From Heterohyrax brucei (taxonomy: Eukaryota; Chordata; Mammalia; Hyracoidea; Procaviidae), in assembly GCA_028571685.1 (NCBI GenBank), contig CM053143.1, forward strand, positions 157,846,329 to 157,910,328: a stretch of DNA of 64,000 nucleotides, written 5' to 3'. Positions 31,968 to 44,422 of the stretch are shown piece by piece (position 1 is the first letter of the stretch; the number at the start of each line of letters is the position of its first letter). The translations under genes and the position numbers were made by a program. A model generated the notes under the pieces. That model ran no database searches and was not told where the DNA came from. It worked only from the letters and a program-made list of their open reading frames with translations.

Positions 31968-34900
31968 AATTGAGTCATAAGATGTTTCCTAAAATATCAT
32001 TGTTTTTCATTATTGCATAGTGTTCTACTGAGTATATATATCATAGTTTACTTATCCAATCCTCTGTTGTTGGGCATCTTTTTGTTATTGTGGACTGTGT
32101 TGCAATAAACATTCATGTGTGTGTATCAGTTGGTGTGAATGGCCTTGATACTGTATGATATATTCCAAGCAGTGGAATTACTGGGTGAAATGGTGTATCT
32201 ATTTCTAGCTTTTCATGGAAGTGGCAGATTGCTTTCCAAAGAGGTTGTACAATTTTAAAATCCCACCAACAGTGTAGGAGAGTTCCAAATTTCTCCACAG
32301 CCTCTCCAACATTTGTTGTTTTGTGTATTTTTGGATCATGGCCAACGTTGTTGGGGTGAGATGGTATCTCATTGTAGTTTTGATTTGGATTTCTTTAATA
32401 GATAAGGATAGTGAACTTATCTGTACGTGTTTTTTTGGCTGCCTGGATTTCTTCTTTAGAGAAGTGTCTGTCCATCTAATTTGCCCATCACTTAATTGGA
32501 TTACTTATCTTTTGCTTACTGATATTTTGTAGTACCTTATAGATTATGGAGATCAGATGCTGGTCTGACATATAGTTGACAAATATTTTTTTCCTATTCT
32601 GTAGGTGGTCTTTTAATTCTATTGATAAAGTCTTTGGATGAACAAAAATGTTTGATTCTTAGTAGTTCCCATTTATCTATTTTCTATTCTGTTGACTGGT
32701 TTATCAGATTTTGAAGTCTGCCTATTTTGTGTATTAAAACTTCCATTGTTGATCCTAATTTTTCTTGAATGAGCTTTGTCAGTTTAGATTTGATATACAG
32801 GTCTTTTATCCAATTTGAGTTGTAAGGTGTAAGACATGGGTCTTGCTTCTGTTTATTGCAGAGATATCCAGTTTTGCCAGCACCATTTGTTGAAGAGGTT
32901 GCTTTTACCACAGTTTAATATCTTAAGGTCTTTGCCAAATATCAACTGTTCATAGGAGGATGGTGTCATGTCTAAGGTCTCAATTCTGTTCCACCAATTT
33001 ATCTGTCTCTCTCTCTCTGTTTTTTTTTTTTTTTTTTTTTAAACCGGTACCATAGTATTTGACCACTGTGGCAGTGTAATAAGTTCTAAGGTCAGGTAGT
33101 GAAAGGTCTGCCAGTGTGTTCTTCTTCTTCATAAATTTTTTACTTATCTGGGGCTTCTTTGCTTTCCAAACAAAGTTGGTGATTTGTTTCTTCATCTCAC
33201 TAAAAAATGCCACTGAAATTTGTATTGGGATTGCATTTTATAAGTAAATTGCTTTGGGTAAAATAGACATTTTCACAATATTAAGTCTTCCTCTCCGTGA
33301 GCAGGGTAGGTTTCTCTATGTAAGTCTGTCTTAGTGTCTTGTAGTAAGATGCATTTTTCTTGGTAAAGGTCTGTTATTTCTCTCGTTAGATTTATTCGTA
33401 GGTATTTTATTTTCTTGGGAATATAGTAAATGGTATTGATTCAGTGATTTCTTCCTTAATAATCTCATTGTTGGTAGAAAGAAATCCTACTGATTTACTT
33501 ACATTTGTCTTATATCCTGAGACTTTGCTGATCTCTTCTATCAGTTCGAGTAGTTTCCTTACGGATTCTTTAGCATTCTCTGCATATGCAATGTCAACTG
33601 CAAATAGGGAGATTTTTACTTCTCTTTGCTGATGCAGATGCCCTTTATTTCTTGGTCTTGTCTAATTGCTCTGGCTAGAACTTCTAGTGCAGTGTTGAAC
33701 AGGACAGGTGAGAGTGGGCATCCTTGTCTAATTCCTGTTCTTAAGGGGAATTGTTTTAGTCTCTCTCCATTCATGATGATGTAGGCAGTTGACTTTGTAT
33801 AAACTGCCCTTTCTGCATTGAGGAATTTGCTGTCTATTCGTATTTTGCTGAGTTTTTAGCATGAATGGGTGTTGGACTTTATCAAATGCCTTTTCTGCAT
33901 CAATAGAAAAAATCAGGTGATTCTTGTCTTTCATGTTATTTATGTAGTTGATCACATTAATTATTTTTCTGATGTTGAACCAGCCTTGCATCCCTGGTAT
34001 GAATCCAACTTGGTCATGATGGATTATTTTTTGGATATGCTGTATTCTACTGGCAAGAATTTTGTTGAAGATTTTTGCATCTAGATTCATGAGTGATATT
34101 ATTCTATAGTTCTCTTTTTTGGTTGGATCTTTCCCTGGCTTTGGCATCAGGGTTATGCTGGCTTCATAGAATGAATTTGAGAGTAATCCATCCCCTTTTA
34201 TACTGTGATATATGTTTTTCTTTAGTAAATTAAGCCAATGGTTTGTCCATTTTTTTTATCTTTTCAATAAACCAGCTTTTGATCTTTTCAATTTTTTCAA
34301 TTGTTCTTCTATTCTCTAATTCATTTAGTTCTGCTCTAATCTTTATGATCTGTTTTCTTCTGTTGCCTGAGGGGTTCCTATGTTCTCTATTTGTTCAAGC
34401 TGTAGGGTTAGATCTCTGGTTTGGGTTCTTTCTTGCTTCTGGATGTGTGCATTTGTGGAGATAAATGGACCTCTGAGCATTGCTTTGGCTGTATCCCATA
34501 GGTTCTGGTAGCAAGTGTTTACATTCTCATTGGAATCCATAAATTTCTTTATTTCGTGCTTGATTTCTTCTATAGCTCATGGCTTTTGGAGCAAGATGTT
34601 ATTCAGATTCCATAAGTTTCACTTTCAATCTATGTTTTTTTCTGCTATTCATTTAGCAGAATTATTGCTTTGCAATAATTCAGTGTTATGGATTTTGTTG
34701 AGATTTGCTTTATGCCCTAACACATGGTCTGTTCTGGAAAATGTTCCATGTGCACTCGAGAAGAAGGTGTAGTTATCTGCTGATGGACAGAAAGTTCTGT
34801 ATATGTCAATGAGGTCTAGTTGGTTAATTGTGACAGTAAGATTTTCTGTGGTTTTATTGAGCTATTTCCTAAACGATCTGACCAATAATGAGAGTGGAGT

Positions 34901-35335
34901 TTTGAGGTCTCCCACTATTATTGCGGAGTAATCTATCTTGTTTTTTAAGTAGTCAGTGTTTCTTCAATGTATTTAGATGCTGTAGTATTGCGTGCGTAAA
35001 TATTTAGTATTGTTAAGTCCTGCTTGCGTATTGAACCTTTCAGCAATATTGTCCATCCCAATCCACAGTGGTGGATTTTACATTAAAATCTATTTGATCT
35101 CAGATTAATATTACCACATCTCCTCTTATTTGCGTATTGTTAGCTTGATGTATATTTTTCCATCCTTTAATATTCAGTTTGTTCCTATCTTTAAGTTTAA
35201 GGTGAGTTTCTTGTAAGTAACATATGGCAGGTCATGTCTTTTGATACAAGATGCCACTCATTGTCTCTTTATTGGAGTTTTCAGTCCATTCACATTCAAT
35301 GTAATTATTGATAGGTATGTGTTTAGTGCTGTCAT
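31968..35335 (-). pseudogene. ORF2: L1 ORF2 remnant, antisense, heavily broken
   Basis: The start codon is at 35335 (ATGACAGCACTAAACACATA in antisense). The endonuclease N-terminus, RT (for example [41 protein letters not shown] within 33728-34147) and the C-terminal region (about 32113-32300, KFGTLLHCWWDFKIVQPLWK) are recognisable. Relative to the 13.6-kb copy about 335 bases are missing at roughly 34212-34225, corresponding to 17170-17505, which removes the linker and the first part of the RT. A 22-base T-run (A in L1 sense) interrupts it near 33020-33041. Many stops and frameshifts are present; the copy is dead. Confidence 0.92.
33020..33041. repeat. Poly-T run inside the antisense L1 ORF2
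   Basis: A T-run of about 22 is preceded by (TC)n at about 33000-33018. The equivalent place in the 13.6-kb copy has no such run (about 18690-18715), so it expanded or was inserted after integration. Confidence 0.8.
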
Positions 35336-35774
35336 TGTGATGTGTTTACTTCTGGCTTGATGTTTTCTCTGTTGTTCTTATTTATCTGTTCTGGGGCATT
35401 CTTCTTTGTGAGTTGATTTTTCACCTTTCTCAGGGTTGGTTTTGTGGTTGTTGAGACTCCTGTATTACGTTTCTTGATTTGATATGTTGCATCTTTACTG
35501 TGCTTTGTAGCTACCCCTGTGATCCCCCTTAAAAGAGTATGTTTAAACACAGTTTTAACTATTAAAAGACTTATTCACTTCCTCTCCATCTGGAAGGACT
35601 CTAGCGACTGTAGTACGTTCCTCTTTTTAATATGACAACATCATAGTTTTCATGATATGATCACTGGATCACTTCTTTTAATACTACAGCTATAATTGAG
35701 TTTGAAGCTTTCCCTAACTGAGTAGGTGTCTGGATCATATGTCCTTTATTTCATCCGAAAATATAAAATTAATG

Positions 35775-36775
35775 TTATTTTTCTTCTAAGCCAAGAGCTT
35801 CTTTCAGTATTTCTTGTAGCTTTGGTTTGGTTCTTACAAAGTCTCTGACTTTCTGTTTATCTGTGAATGTCTTGATTTCATTGTCATATTTGAAAGACAG
35901 CTTTGCAAGATATATAATTCTTAATTGGAAGTTCTTCTCCTTCAAAGTTTTGAATGTGTCATCCCATTATCTCTGTGCCAGCATTGTTTCTGCTGAGAAA
36001 TCAGATGAATGCCTACAGAGTTTCCCTCTGAATTTTAGCTTTGCTTTGAGTCTTGCTGCCTTTAAGAGTTTCTGCTTGTGTTTCATTTTGCTAAGTTTGG
36101 TTGTGACATGTCTTAGAGTCTTTCTTTTGGGACTATATTGAGTGGCGTTTGATACGCATCTTGGATGTTTGTATTCTCTTCTTTCATAATTTCTGGGAAG
36201 TTTTCTGTTAGAAGCTCAGCTACAGTACTCTCTGTGTTCTTAAGTGTCTCGCCCTGTTTAGGAACTTCAATTAATCATAGATTGTTCTTGTTAAGAGAGT
36301 CCCACATGCTTCTTAATGCTTCTCCATTTTTGTTGTTTCTTTTTCTGATTTCTCCTCATAGATGCTAGAGTCAGTAGCTGTGTCTGCCAGGTCAGAAATT
36401 CTATTTTCCATTTGTTCCATTCTGTTTTCTTGGCTTTGAGCTGAGTTTGGTATCTCTTTGATTTTGTTCTTGATCTGTTAGATTTCAGAGTACTGATGTT
36501 CCATCAGATCGAACAGCTTGGTTAACTTTTCATTTTTCTCTGCTGCGTAAGGTCTAGGAGGCCTCCACATATAATCCTTTAGCACTTGCATTCCAATAGT
36601 TTCAGAAATGCTTCTTCTTCTGGGATGTTCTTTGGATCTTTTGTGGGCCTTCTGAAGCCATAGATAAAATCTTCCTCACGTTCCTGCCCAATGTTTGTTG
36701 GCTTTCAGGCATCTCAAAGTTGTTTTGTTTCTCCAGTGTTACTTCAATGGCATCAAAGGTTCAATCTGAAAAGGA
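35775..36775 (-). pseudogene. ORF1: L1 ORF1 remnant, antisense
   Basis: The order of the ORF1p parts is preserved. The N-terminal region is near 36650-36775, the coiled coil near 36380-36560 and the C-terminal domain at 35790-36130. The stop is at 35775-35777. The initiating ATG seen in the 53963 copy is not preserved here, and several stops and shifts break the frame. The inactivity call is confident; exact N-terminal limits are not. Confidence 0.88.
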
Positions 36776-37607
36776 AGTTGATTACCAGACACCTCTATGT
36801 ACTCCAGTGACTTGGCTCAGTGGAATCTCTGGGGTAGCAGGCTGTACCTTCTGACTGGCTAAGAGACAGCCCCACTGATAGAGTCACTGGAGAGCCATCA
36901 GCTGACCCTATGATGTGAGACAGTAAAGGCTGGAAGACAAGCCATCTGAATGCACCAGTTATTTCTTTATTAGTCAGGCTTTCACATGTGCAAGTCCCTC
37001 TTCCCAGCTGGCAAAATAAGCACCTCTTTATCAAAGCCTGATTTACTGCCAGAAAAGTGCTCTTCAGGCAGGCACTGCCTCCCAGCCTGGGAGGCAGGTC
37101 CAGCTGAGGCCTCCTCATAGGAAACTTAGCCTTCCAATGAATCAAGACGGCGTCCTGCACAAGCTCCTTCACTCTTCTGAGAGAAGGCTATTCAATGGCA
37201 GAGTGTTGGAGATTCTGAGAGACAGCAACGTCAGAAGTGCCAAGCTGTATAGATTCCAAGGCCAGGCTCCCAAGGTGTGGCAACTGTACTTGCTCATCTC
37301 ATCAGCAGCACGTCTGAGCCTTGCTCCCAGTTACCGCAGGCCCTCCCTCTGGCCAAGACAGAGAAAAAAATAAAAGCCAAAATGGTGATTTACCTTCAGT
37401 CTGTGAGAGCCAGGACTCAACAAAGGCGGGGTCAGAAAAGAGAAGAAGCATCTGGCTCAGCAATATGTAAACCAAATAGACAGCCCTATGTCATGTCCTA
37501 GGTCTCACTAGGTGTCCAGAAGGCTCAGTTTAATTGTCAGTTCAGGCCTTGGTTTCCAGAGGGATTCAGGGAGATGTATGTTTATTATAGCATCTTGACT
37601 CTGCCTC
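36776..37607 (-). other. L1 5' UTR, antisense
   Basis: Non-coding L1 5' leader, recognisable from matches such as the 'cttttttctctgtcttggcc' block (about 37350-37370 in antisense). It appears to hold one copy of the unit that is doubled in the 13.6-kb L1. Small open frames here are chance frames. Confidence 0.8.
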
Positions 37608-39069
37608 GCATCAAATTTCTTGATTATCTAAAGGCACTAAGTGTGTCTTCAAATGCTTTTTCTTCCAATTTGCTGGAAAAACAACAGCTATACATGAGTG
37701 AGTACAATGATTGTTGTCATTCTAGTTAGAGTCTTGAAAGAAGCTCTGTTATGGCCTGGAGATTGAAAAGTAGACCCTTCGCGGCTAACATGAAGAACCA
37801 TTATTCCATCTACTGGTAGTGGGAGATAAGCATATTATAATCTTTCTTCTGATTTGTATCCTTCTAATCTATTTCACTTTGAGGGCTGAGAAAAATGTGT
37901 TGATCTGAACTCTTCCTCTTTCCCCATCTACAGAAACTAGGAGTACCACTGAAACCATTTTAGACAGATTATGATACCTTTTTTATTTTCCTTCACAATT
38001 TAACCTAGAAGTCAATAGTCTTCTTCCTAACTTCTAACTGTCATAGTCTCATGGACACATGTACTCTGTCAATTCTTGCTCCTAACTTGCTAGACCCTTT
38101 GGAAGGAAATCATTATCTTTCATAGTACCTAAAAAATGCCCACGTATATATATTTTTTAATCTAGTGAAAGATAGACATGCTATTTAAGAAGCAATCCTG
38201 CACCCACCTACTGTTCATTTTTAATGTGAAAAGCTTGTATTTTGAATAAAATTTTGAAATACAAGAATGACAAAAACAACTATTTCTGTTTTGTGAAAGT
38301 ACTTTGCATACATGACAAAAAAACCCTGGTAGGTGTGTAAGTATGTTAACTGTAGTTTTAAAATAATAATGCATGTAAAAAATGCAATGAAATTACTTCA
38401 GTGTCTTTCATATGTAGTTTTATAGACTTGGAAAAAAAGATTTCCCCTTCCAACCATGCTGTACTAACAATTTCTGCATGAAACAGCTAAAACTTTGGGA
38501 AAAAACAGTGACAAAGTGATCTTCAGACACAACAGTGAGTATAGGTCAACGATCACTGAGGTGAAGCTAATCACGTAAGCCCTCTGCTGGCTCCAGCGTA
38601 CTGATTGGAAAGAGTGTCCAGGCCAGAAGGCAGTTCAGTTCAACTCCAGCTGATTTCCTCAGGGCTTGCACACAAACAGACCAAAAATCAGCCAAGCGCG
38701 TGAGGAGGCTTCTATTTTGATTTCTTGGATTCCCATTACATAGCACCTTCCTTTCCATGTTCTTTTCTCAGTGATAACCTTAAATATTTCTGACATTTTC
38801 ACAACTTGAGAATGAAGATTTCTGTAAGAGCTTTTAGGAATACATGCTAATAAACTGGAGAATGATGTCAGGGGGTAAAGCTATGTAGATGCAGTTTACT
38901 TTTTCAGGGCTTCTGTTTTTTATTTTCTAATTTCTAGGTGATTTTTTCACTTGCTAGTGCCAGTAAATGTTATTTTGCCATAATGTTTAATTGTTTTCTG
39001 AGTAATAGTCTAAAACAGGTTCCTGAAATTATTATTTCTTTATTTATACATAGTTATTAACTTGAATAG
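37608..39069. other. Unassigned DNA
   Basis: No gene is recognised. The interval 38560-38760 is less AT-rich and might be part of an old repeat or a conserved element, but no family can be named. Confidence 0.5.
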
Positions 39070-40350
39070 GCTATACCTCTCAGTCATAAACTTGACCCTT
39101 AGTAAAGATCATCTACAAAAATAAATTCAGTTAATATCATATTTAATAGTAAGCACTAGATGCTTTCCCTGTAAGATTAGGTACAAGACAAGAATATCCC
39201 CTCTTATCATCCCTATTCAATATTGCACTAGAAGTTATAGCTAATGTACTTAGACAAGAAAATAAAAGAAAAGGTACATACATCAGGAAAGAAGAATTTA
39301 AAATGCCTTTGTTCGAAGATGATATGACTGTGTAGAAATTTTCCCAAAGTGAACAAAAACAAACAAAAAAATCAGGAACTGGTAAGCATTTCTAGCACGT
39401 TTGTGGGCAGGATACAAAGTTAATATACAAAAGTAAATTACTTTCCTATATATCAGCAATGAACAGTTAGATTTTGAAATTAAAGATACAACACCATTTA
39501 TTTAGCCCCCCAAATGAAGTAAGTAGATATAAAGCCAACACAATGCATACAAAATTTATGTAGGGAAAATATAAAACTCAGATGAAGTTAATTAAGCAGC
39601 AGTTAAATCAGTGGAGAGCTATCCAATATTTATGAGTAGGAAAATAATATTGCTTAAATGTCAATTATCCTCAGATTAGTCTACACCAAAACCAGATGAA
39701 ATTTGAAGTCATTGAGTCAACTCCAAACTCCCAGGAACCCTATGGGACAAGCAGATGAGAGAATATAGAAACAGACCAGCACAAACCAACAGCTCAGAGG
39801 CAATTTAATTCAAAAAGAACTGACTTTTTAACAGATGATTCTGAAGCAACTGGACTGTCATATGCAAATTAATTAATCTAGACACAGATTTTAAGTCTTT
39901 CACAAAAATTAACTCAAAATGAATCACATACTTGAATGTGAGACAGAAAACTCTACCACTTCAGAAGATAACGTAGCAAAAAATTTAGGTGGCTGTGAGC
40001 TTGATAGTGACTTTTTAGATAAAATACCAGAAATGTAATCCATTAAAAAATATTTAAAAATTGATAAATTGGAGTTCATTAAAATTTAAATCTTTTGTCC
40101 TGCTAGACACTTTAAAACAAAGCAAAGACAAGTCACAATCTGGGAGAAAATATTTGTAAAACGTGTCTCTGATAAAGGACTTATATTCAAAATCCCTAAA
40201 ATAAAAACATTTAAAACTCAGCCTAGTTACAAAATGGGCAAAAGATTTGAATACCTTACGAAAGAAGACACACAGATATTATATAAGCATGTCAATCATC
40301 ACATGTCATTATACATTGCAAGCTGAAATGACAATGAAATGCCTTTATAC
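39070..40350 (+). mobile_element. Old L1 ORF2 remnant (L1M-like)
   Basis: A decayed reverse transcriptase region is recognisable. The stretch around 39175-39335 translates as RLGTRQEYPLLSSLFNIALE (motif B) and, shortly after, FEDDMTV at the active-site position (FADD in live L1). Downstream wording matches the C-terminal half of old L1 ORF2. The 39688-39752 piece may be a separate antisense SINE tail. It is far more diverged than the other L1s and ends at a SINE. Confidence 0.75.
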
Positions 40351-40358
40351 TCATGCTC

Positions 40359-40522
40359 CCAAAACCCCCAAACCAAATCCTTGATGTTGAGTAGATTCTG
40401 ACTCATAACAACCCTGTAGGACAGAGTAGATTTGCTCCCACAGGGTATCCAAGGAGTAACTGGTAGATTCTAAACATTAATCTTTTAGTTAACAGCTGAG
40501 CTCTTAACTGCACAACCATGTT
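40359..40522 (-). mobile_element. AfroSINE, antisense
   Basis: Tail (AAACCAAATCCTTGATGTTG), middle (AACCCTGTAGGACAGAGTAG) and head (TTAACAGCTGAGCTCTTAAC) are in antisense order. An A-run of about 24 at 40528-40550 follows on its right. Confidence 0.88.
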
Positions 40523-40560
40523 ATTGTAAAAAAAAAAAAAAAAAAAAAAAACAGCTTAAG

Positions 40561-41144
40561 AAATACCTCAAGAAGGAGGAAGTGGTTGTAAACAAACACA
40601 GGAGATGCATACCATTTGTGCAAAAACATTGTGAGTACAGAATTCATGCATGACATTTCCAGATGAAATCTTTTATAGCCAAGCAATAACTGGCCATGTT
40701 TTGTGTAACTCAATAATCAAGAAATAGCACTTATAGATGGAAGCTACCTCAGCCTATATACTAGATGAGTAAACTGCTGTATAGTCAAAGAAACAATTGG
40801 CCTCACAGAATCAGTAAAAAAACCACACACCACCATCGAGTCGAGTCCGACTCTTATGTATATATGAAAACATTATCTGTCTATCTTCAAGCATACATGC
40901 TGGCACTATATACAGCAGTTCTTAGTATTATTTGAAGCATAGCACAGACCAGATACTTTTAATGCTGTGAGCAATAGAAATTTATTACTTACAGAATAAG
41001 CAGAATAACTCCTGTCAGCGTCAGTCTAGGTTCCAAATTCATGTTTTAGGAGGAGAATATTTAAATTCCACTCTCCTGGGATTAAATACTAACAGAACAA
41101 CCATGTGTTGGTGCTAAAATAACACACACAGAGATAGGTAGGGG
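40561..41144. other. Unassigned DNA with one SINE snippet
   Basis: No gene is seen. About 36 bases at 40820-40855 (CACCACCATCGAGTCGAGTC) are an antisense AfroSINE tail fragment next to a TATGTATATATG stretch. Confidence 0.5.
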
Positions 41145-41146
41145 AC

Positions 41147-41301
41147 CTATCCACCACCACCTAGTCGATTCTGACACATAGTTATCCTACAGGACAGAGC
41201 AGAACTGCTCCATAGCGTTTCCGAGAACAGCCGGGTGGACTTGAACTGTCAACCTTAGTGTTAGCAGTTGCAACATTTTACCACTACACCACCATGGTTT
41301 C
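41147..41301 (-). mobile_element. AfroSINE, antisense
   Basis: All blocks are present in antisense (ACCTAGTCGATTCTGAC ... CCATAGCGTTTCCGAGA ... ACCACTACACCACCATGG). It is nearly full length. Confidence 0.9.
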
Positions 41302-41321
41302 CATAGGTAGGGGATGGGGTA

Positions 41322-41481
41322 ACAAAAAAGCAAGCCCACCACTGTCTACTCAATGCTGACTCATAGCTGCCCTAGAGACAGAGTAGAACTGCCTCCTAGA
41401 GTTTCCAAGGAAAGCCTGGTGGATTTGAACTGCCAACCTTTTGTTTAGCAGCTGTAGCATTTAACCACTATACCACCAAAA
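41322..41481 (-). mobile_element. AfroSINE, antisense, second of a pair
   Basis: Another near-full-length copy in the same orientation, only about 20 bases after the first. The two copies differ at many sites, so they look like two insertions and not a recent tandem duplication. Confidence 0.9.
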
Positions 41482-41485
41482 GGAG

Positions 41486-41834
41486 GATAATGAAATTTAA
41501 AAGGTAGTAATAAAAGAAGAAAGCCCCTGGCAGGCAGTGGACGTCATTTTTTGCCCCCCTACAGAGTGGACTGGATTCACTGGCACCAGATAACAGCCTT
41601 TTCTCCCTTACCTCACTGAAACAGCGTGACGGAATTCTGCGCTTCTTCAGAGGATAATCTAAATCCCTAAATCACACACTTTGTGCTCATTTGTAGCTAT
41701 CATGTCCATTGGAAGCTAGGGAGATGATAAGGAGATAATTACAGTATAGCATGCCTGCACATCCAGTGGTTGTATATGTTGATCTTTTTAAGATCAAAAT
41801 GGTGCTTAAATTAGGGCCAAGCTACACAAAAGAA
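41486..41834. other. Unassigned DNA
   Basis: No gene or repeat is recognised. Confidence 0.5.
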
Positions 41835-41935
41835 ATTTTATATATATTTATATATGTATACACACACACATGTACACATGTACATGTCCATTTAGATACA
41901 CAGACACACAGACACATGCACATATACATATGTAT
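41835..41935. repeat. TA/CA microsatellite
   Basis: Mixed (TA)n, (CA)n and (CAGACA)n tract ending at the start of a SINE. Confidence 0.85.
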
Positions 41936-42103
41936 GGAAACTGGTGGCATAGTGGATTAAGTGCTACATCTGCTGACAAAAATGTCACCAGTTCAAATCT
42001 GCCAGGCGTTCCTTGGAAACTTGATGCGGCAGTGGCAGTTCTACTCTCACCTACAGGGTCTCTGTAAGTCAGAATTGACTTGATGGCAGTGGTTGGGTTT
42101 TTT
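41936..42103 (+). mobile_element. AfroSINE between two microsatellites
   Basis: Full-length sense copy: head (GTGGCATAGTGGATTAAG), middle (GCAGTTCTACTCTCACC), tail (GTAAGTCAGAATTGACTTGA) and GGTTGGGTTTTTT end. Dinucleotide repeats abut both sides. Confidence 0.92.
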
Positions 42104-42178
42104 ACATATATATATATATACATACATATATGTATACACCCAAAGACACATAGAATGTACACATACACACATACACAT
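42104..42178. repeat. TA/CA microsatellite
   Basis: (TA)n followed by mixed CA-rich repeats, directly after the SINE tail. Confidence 0.85.
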
Positions 42179-44001
42179 TTTCCTGTTGTATGGTGAGTTC
42201 CTTGAGAAAAGAGTATTTTTTAAACTATCTTTATATTATCATATTCCCAGCATAATATCTAGTTTAGGAAATATTTTTTGATTGTACTTTTAACTGTAAA
42301 TGTATATTTTGAATATAGTTTTCATACTTTTGTAGCAGTCAAATAATTCATGTACTTAGGATATGCAAGACTGTAAAACTTTGGGGGAAAAAACCTATTC
42401 AGTTTCCTTTCTGGCGATAAGAAACTGCTGCTATAAGCAGAACTTTAAATGATCGTGTATGTGTGTGTAATTCCCTTGTTTATAGTTTAATAAGAACAAT
42501 GATTATTTCATGAGGCATCATTAACTTTTATGGTAGTTTTTCTACACATATAAAATTCACTACCCATTGATGTGCTGGAAATTCTTATTTTAAGATTAGT
42601 ATAAGTAATTGCACATTCAATTCTTGTTTTATCTTTCTTGTAAGAGTATGTTTTAATTGAGTTTGTATATCTAGGAGAGGAGAAAGTAATTGAGATGCCC
42701 AACATAAAATCAGTCATCCCTATCCAGGACTGTTCATTTATTCCTAATCTTTGTTATTAGAGTCATTAATAAATAATAAATATATTCTGAGAGTGTAAAA
42801 CTGAAGACAATGAATTTATCCTAAGTCAAGTAGTCTTACTTCCCCCTGTGGGAACTTACATGTTTAGAACATTATAAGAAGTTTCTTGTTCAAAGCAAAT
42901 CTGGTAGCCTGCCTGTATGTTAATTATTCTACCTCCAAAACTGATGTTATTGTATCTGTAAATATTAGAACCAAAAATTTGTAGGCTTATAGTAGAAAAT
43001 AAATTTATTTCTGTGCTATGAAGTAGCTTTCAAGGATATGGTAAATAAAATGTTTTTGATATTCAAAATAGAAAAATGAAAAAAAATAAATTACATGCCA
43101 TGTAATGTAAGGTAAGGATGAATGAAATTCAGTAACAAAAGTAATTAATATGGTAAGTAGCTAAAATGTTTGACTTATAAGCCCTAAATGTTGAGGTAGC
43201 AAAATAATAAGATTAAAGTGGTACATATTAATTTATAAAGATATATCTGCTATTTGCTATCTGTTTGGAAGGGTACAAGTAATGGATTTACAAGTGAGAA
43301 TATTGTAAGTCTTCAATGCTGTGTAATTTACTATATTCTCAGTAAGAAATATAAATGGAAAGTGTCTTGATATTTTCGGTTTGCAACGAACAGCACCTAC
43401 CCACTTCTACCTTCTATTTAATACCTAAAAGTCCAAAATTCTGTTTCTAGCTATTTGAGCTTTCTCACCTGAAGAAGCTTGTGGATCTTCTCACAAGATG
43501 CTGCTAACAGTGCAACTCAGTTGCCACACACTATGTCTAGTTCCTGAGTTCCAGGGAGAATCAGTATGAATTTCCAAGCTGAACCAACTGGCAGGCTCAG
43601 TACAACATCAGGAATATGACACGAAGTGACCTATTACTGGGAATAATTCAGCCTTTTCCAGAAAGGAAACACTGGATGCTTCCAATAGATTCATGACTCC
43701 TCTTCTGACTATGTATGTTGTTATCTTGGATCAGTCCTTCACTCACTGCACTCTATGCATCCTTGTCTCTCAATTTTTTGAGTACCTCCAAATAAGTTCT
43801 CAGCCGTGAAACATCTGCTAGTTCAAGCTGGAGTTCTCCCTATACCTCATGCAGCAGCTACTTTATGTGTCTTAGATGGCATGGGAAGCTTTCTCATGTA
43901 AATCATCGTGTTGAAATTAGCCCTCTCCTCTTAATGATTACATTACTCATTAACCACCTTGCATAGGATTCATTATACTACGGGAATTTTCTTCTTTTTT
44001 A
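42179..44001. other. Unassigned DNA, repeat-poor
   Basis: About 1.8 kb with no recognised gene or young repeat. The 43380-43900 part is less AT-rich and may be an old unclassified element. Confidence 0.5.
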
Positions 44002-44174
44002 GGAAACCCTGGTGGTGTAGTGGGTTAAATGCTGTGTTTGCTAACCAAGAGTTTGGCAGTTCAAATCTGCCAACTGCTCCTTTGAGACACTATGGGGCAG
44101 TTTTACTCTGACCTCTAGGGTCACTACGAGTCAAATCAGACTCAAGGGCAGTGGCTTTGTTTTCTTTTGTTTTC
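44002..44174 (+). mobile_element. AfroSINE, full length
   Basis: GGAAACCCTGGTGGTGTAG head with box A, TTCAAATCTGCC in the box-B region, the standard middle and tail, and a TTTGTTTTC... end. Confidence 0.93.
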
Positions 44175-44228
44175 CTGATTGCCGTTGTTTTCTGATTTTG
44201 TTGCCAGAATTTAAGTTCAGTGAACACT

Positions 44229-44422
44229 AAACCATTTCTAACAAGTTGACTCTGACTGACAGCGACCTTTTAGATTACAGTACAGCTGGGCCATGGGGTT
44301 TCCAAGGTGTCATCTTTACTGAAGCTAACTACCACATCTTTCTCCTGAGGAGTGGCTGGTAGGTTGGAACCACCAACTTTTGGTTAGGAGCCACACCCTT
44401 AGTCACTGTGCCTGGAGGGCTA
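44229..44422 (-). mobile_element. AfroSINE-like SINE, long variant, antisense
   Basis: It has the usual antisense tail and head, but the centre carries about 45 extra bases (GTGTCATCTTTACTGAAGC...ACATCTTTCTCCTGAGGAG). This looks like a distinct subfamily and is more diverged than its neighbours. Confidence 0.7.

Larger units (their letters stand above)
30958..37607 (-). mobile_element. Nearly full-length L1, antisense (6.65 kb)
   Basis: Right to left: 5' end (37607, CTTGACTCTGCCTC in antisense), 5' UTR, ORF1 remnant, spacer, ORF2 remnant and 3' UTR, ending in a tail at 30958-31010 that has become a GA/CT microsatellite. It belongs to the same family as the L1 at 13640 but is much more diverged, with many frame breaks, a ~335-bp ORF2 deletion and an A-run inside ORF2. 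No matching target-site duplication was found. Confidence 0.95.

Noticed and set aside
37137-37501. Plus-strand open frames near the antisense L1 5' end
   Set aside because: They lie in L1 5' UTR. L1 leaders can have antisense transcripts, but nothing here resembles a known antisense L1 protein.
38560-38760. GC-richer stretch with a minus-strand 63-codon frame
   Set aside because: No motif, splice signals or repeat identity; most likely an unclassified old element or unique DNA.
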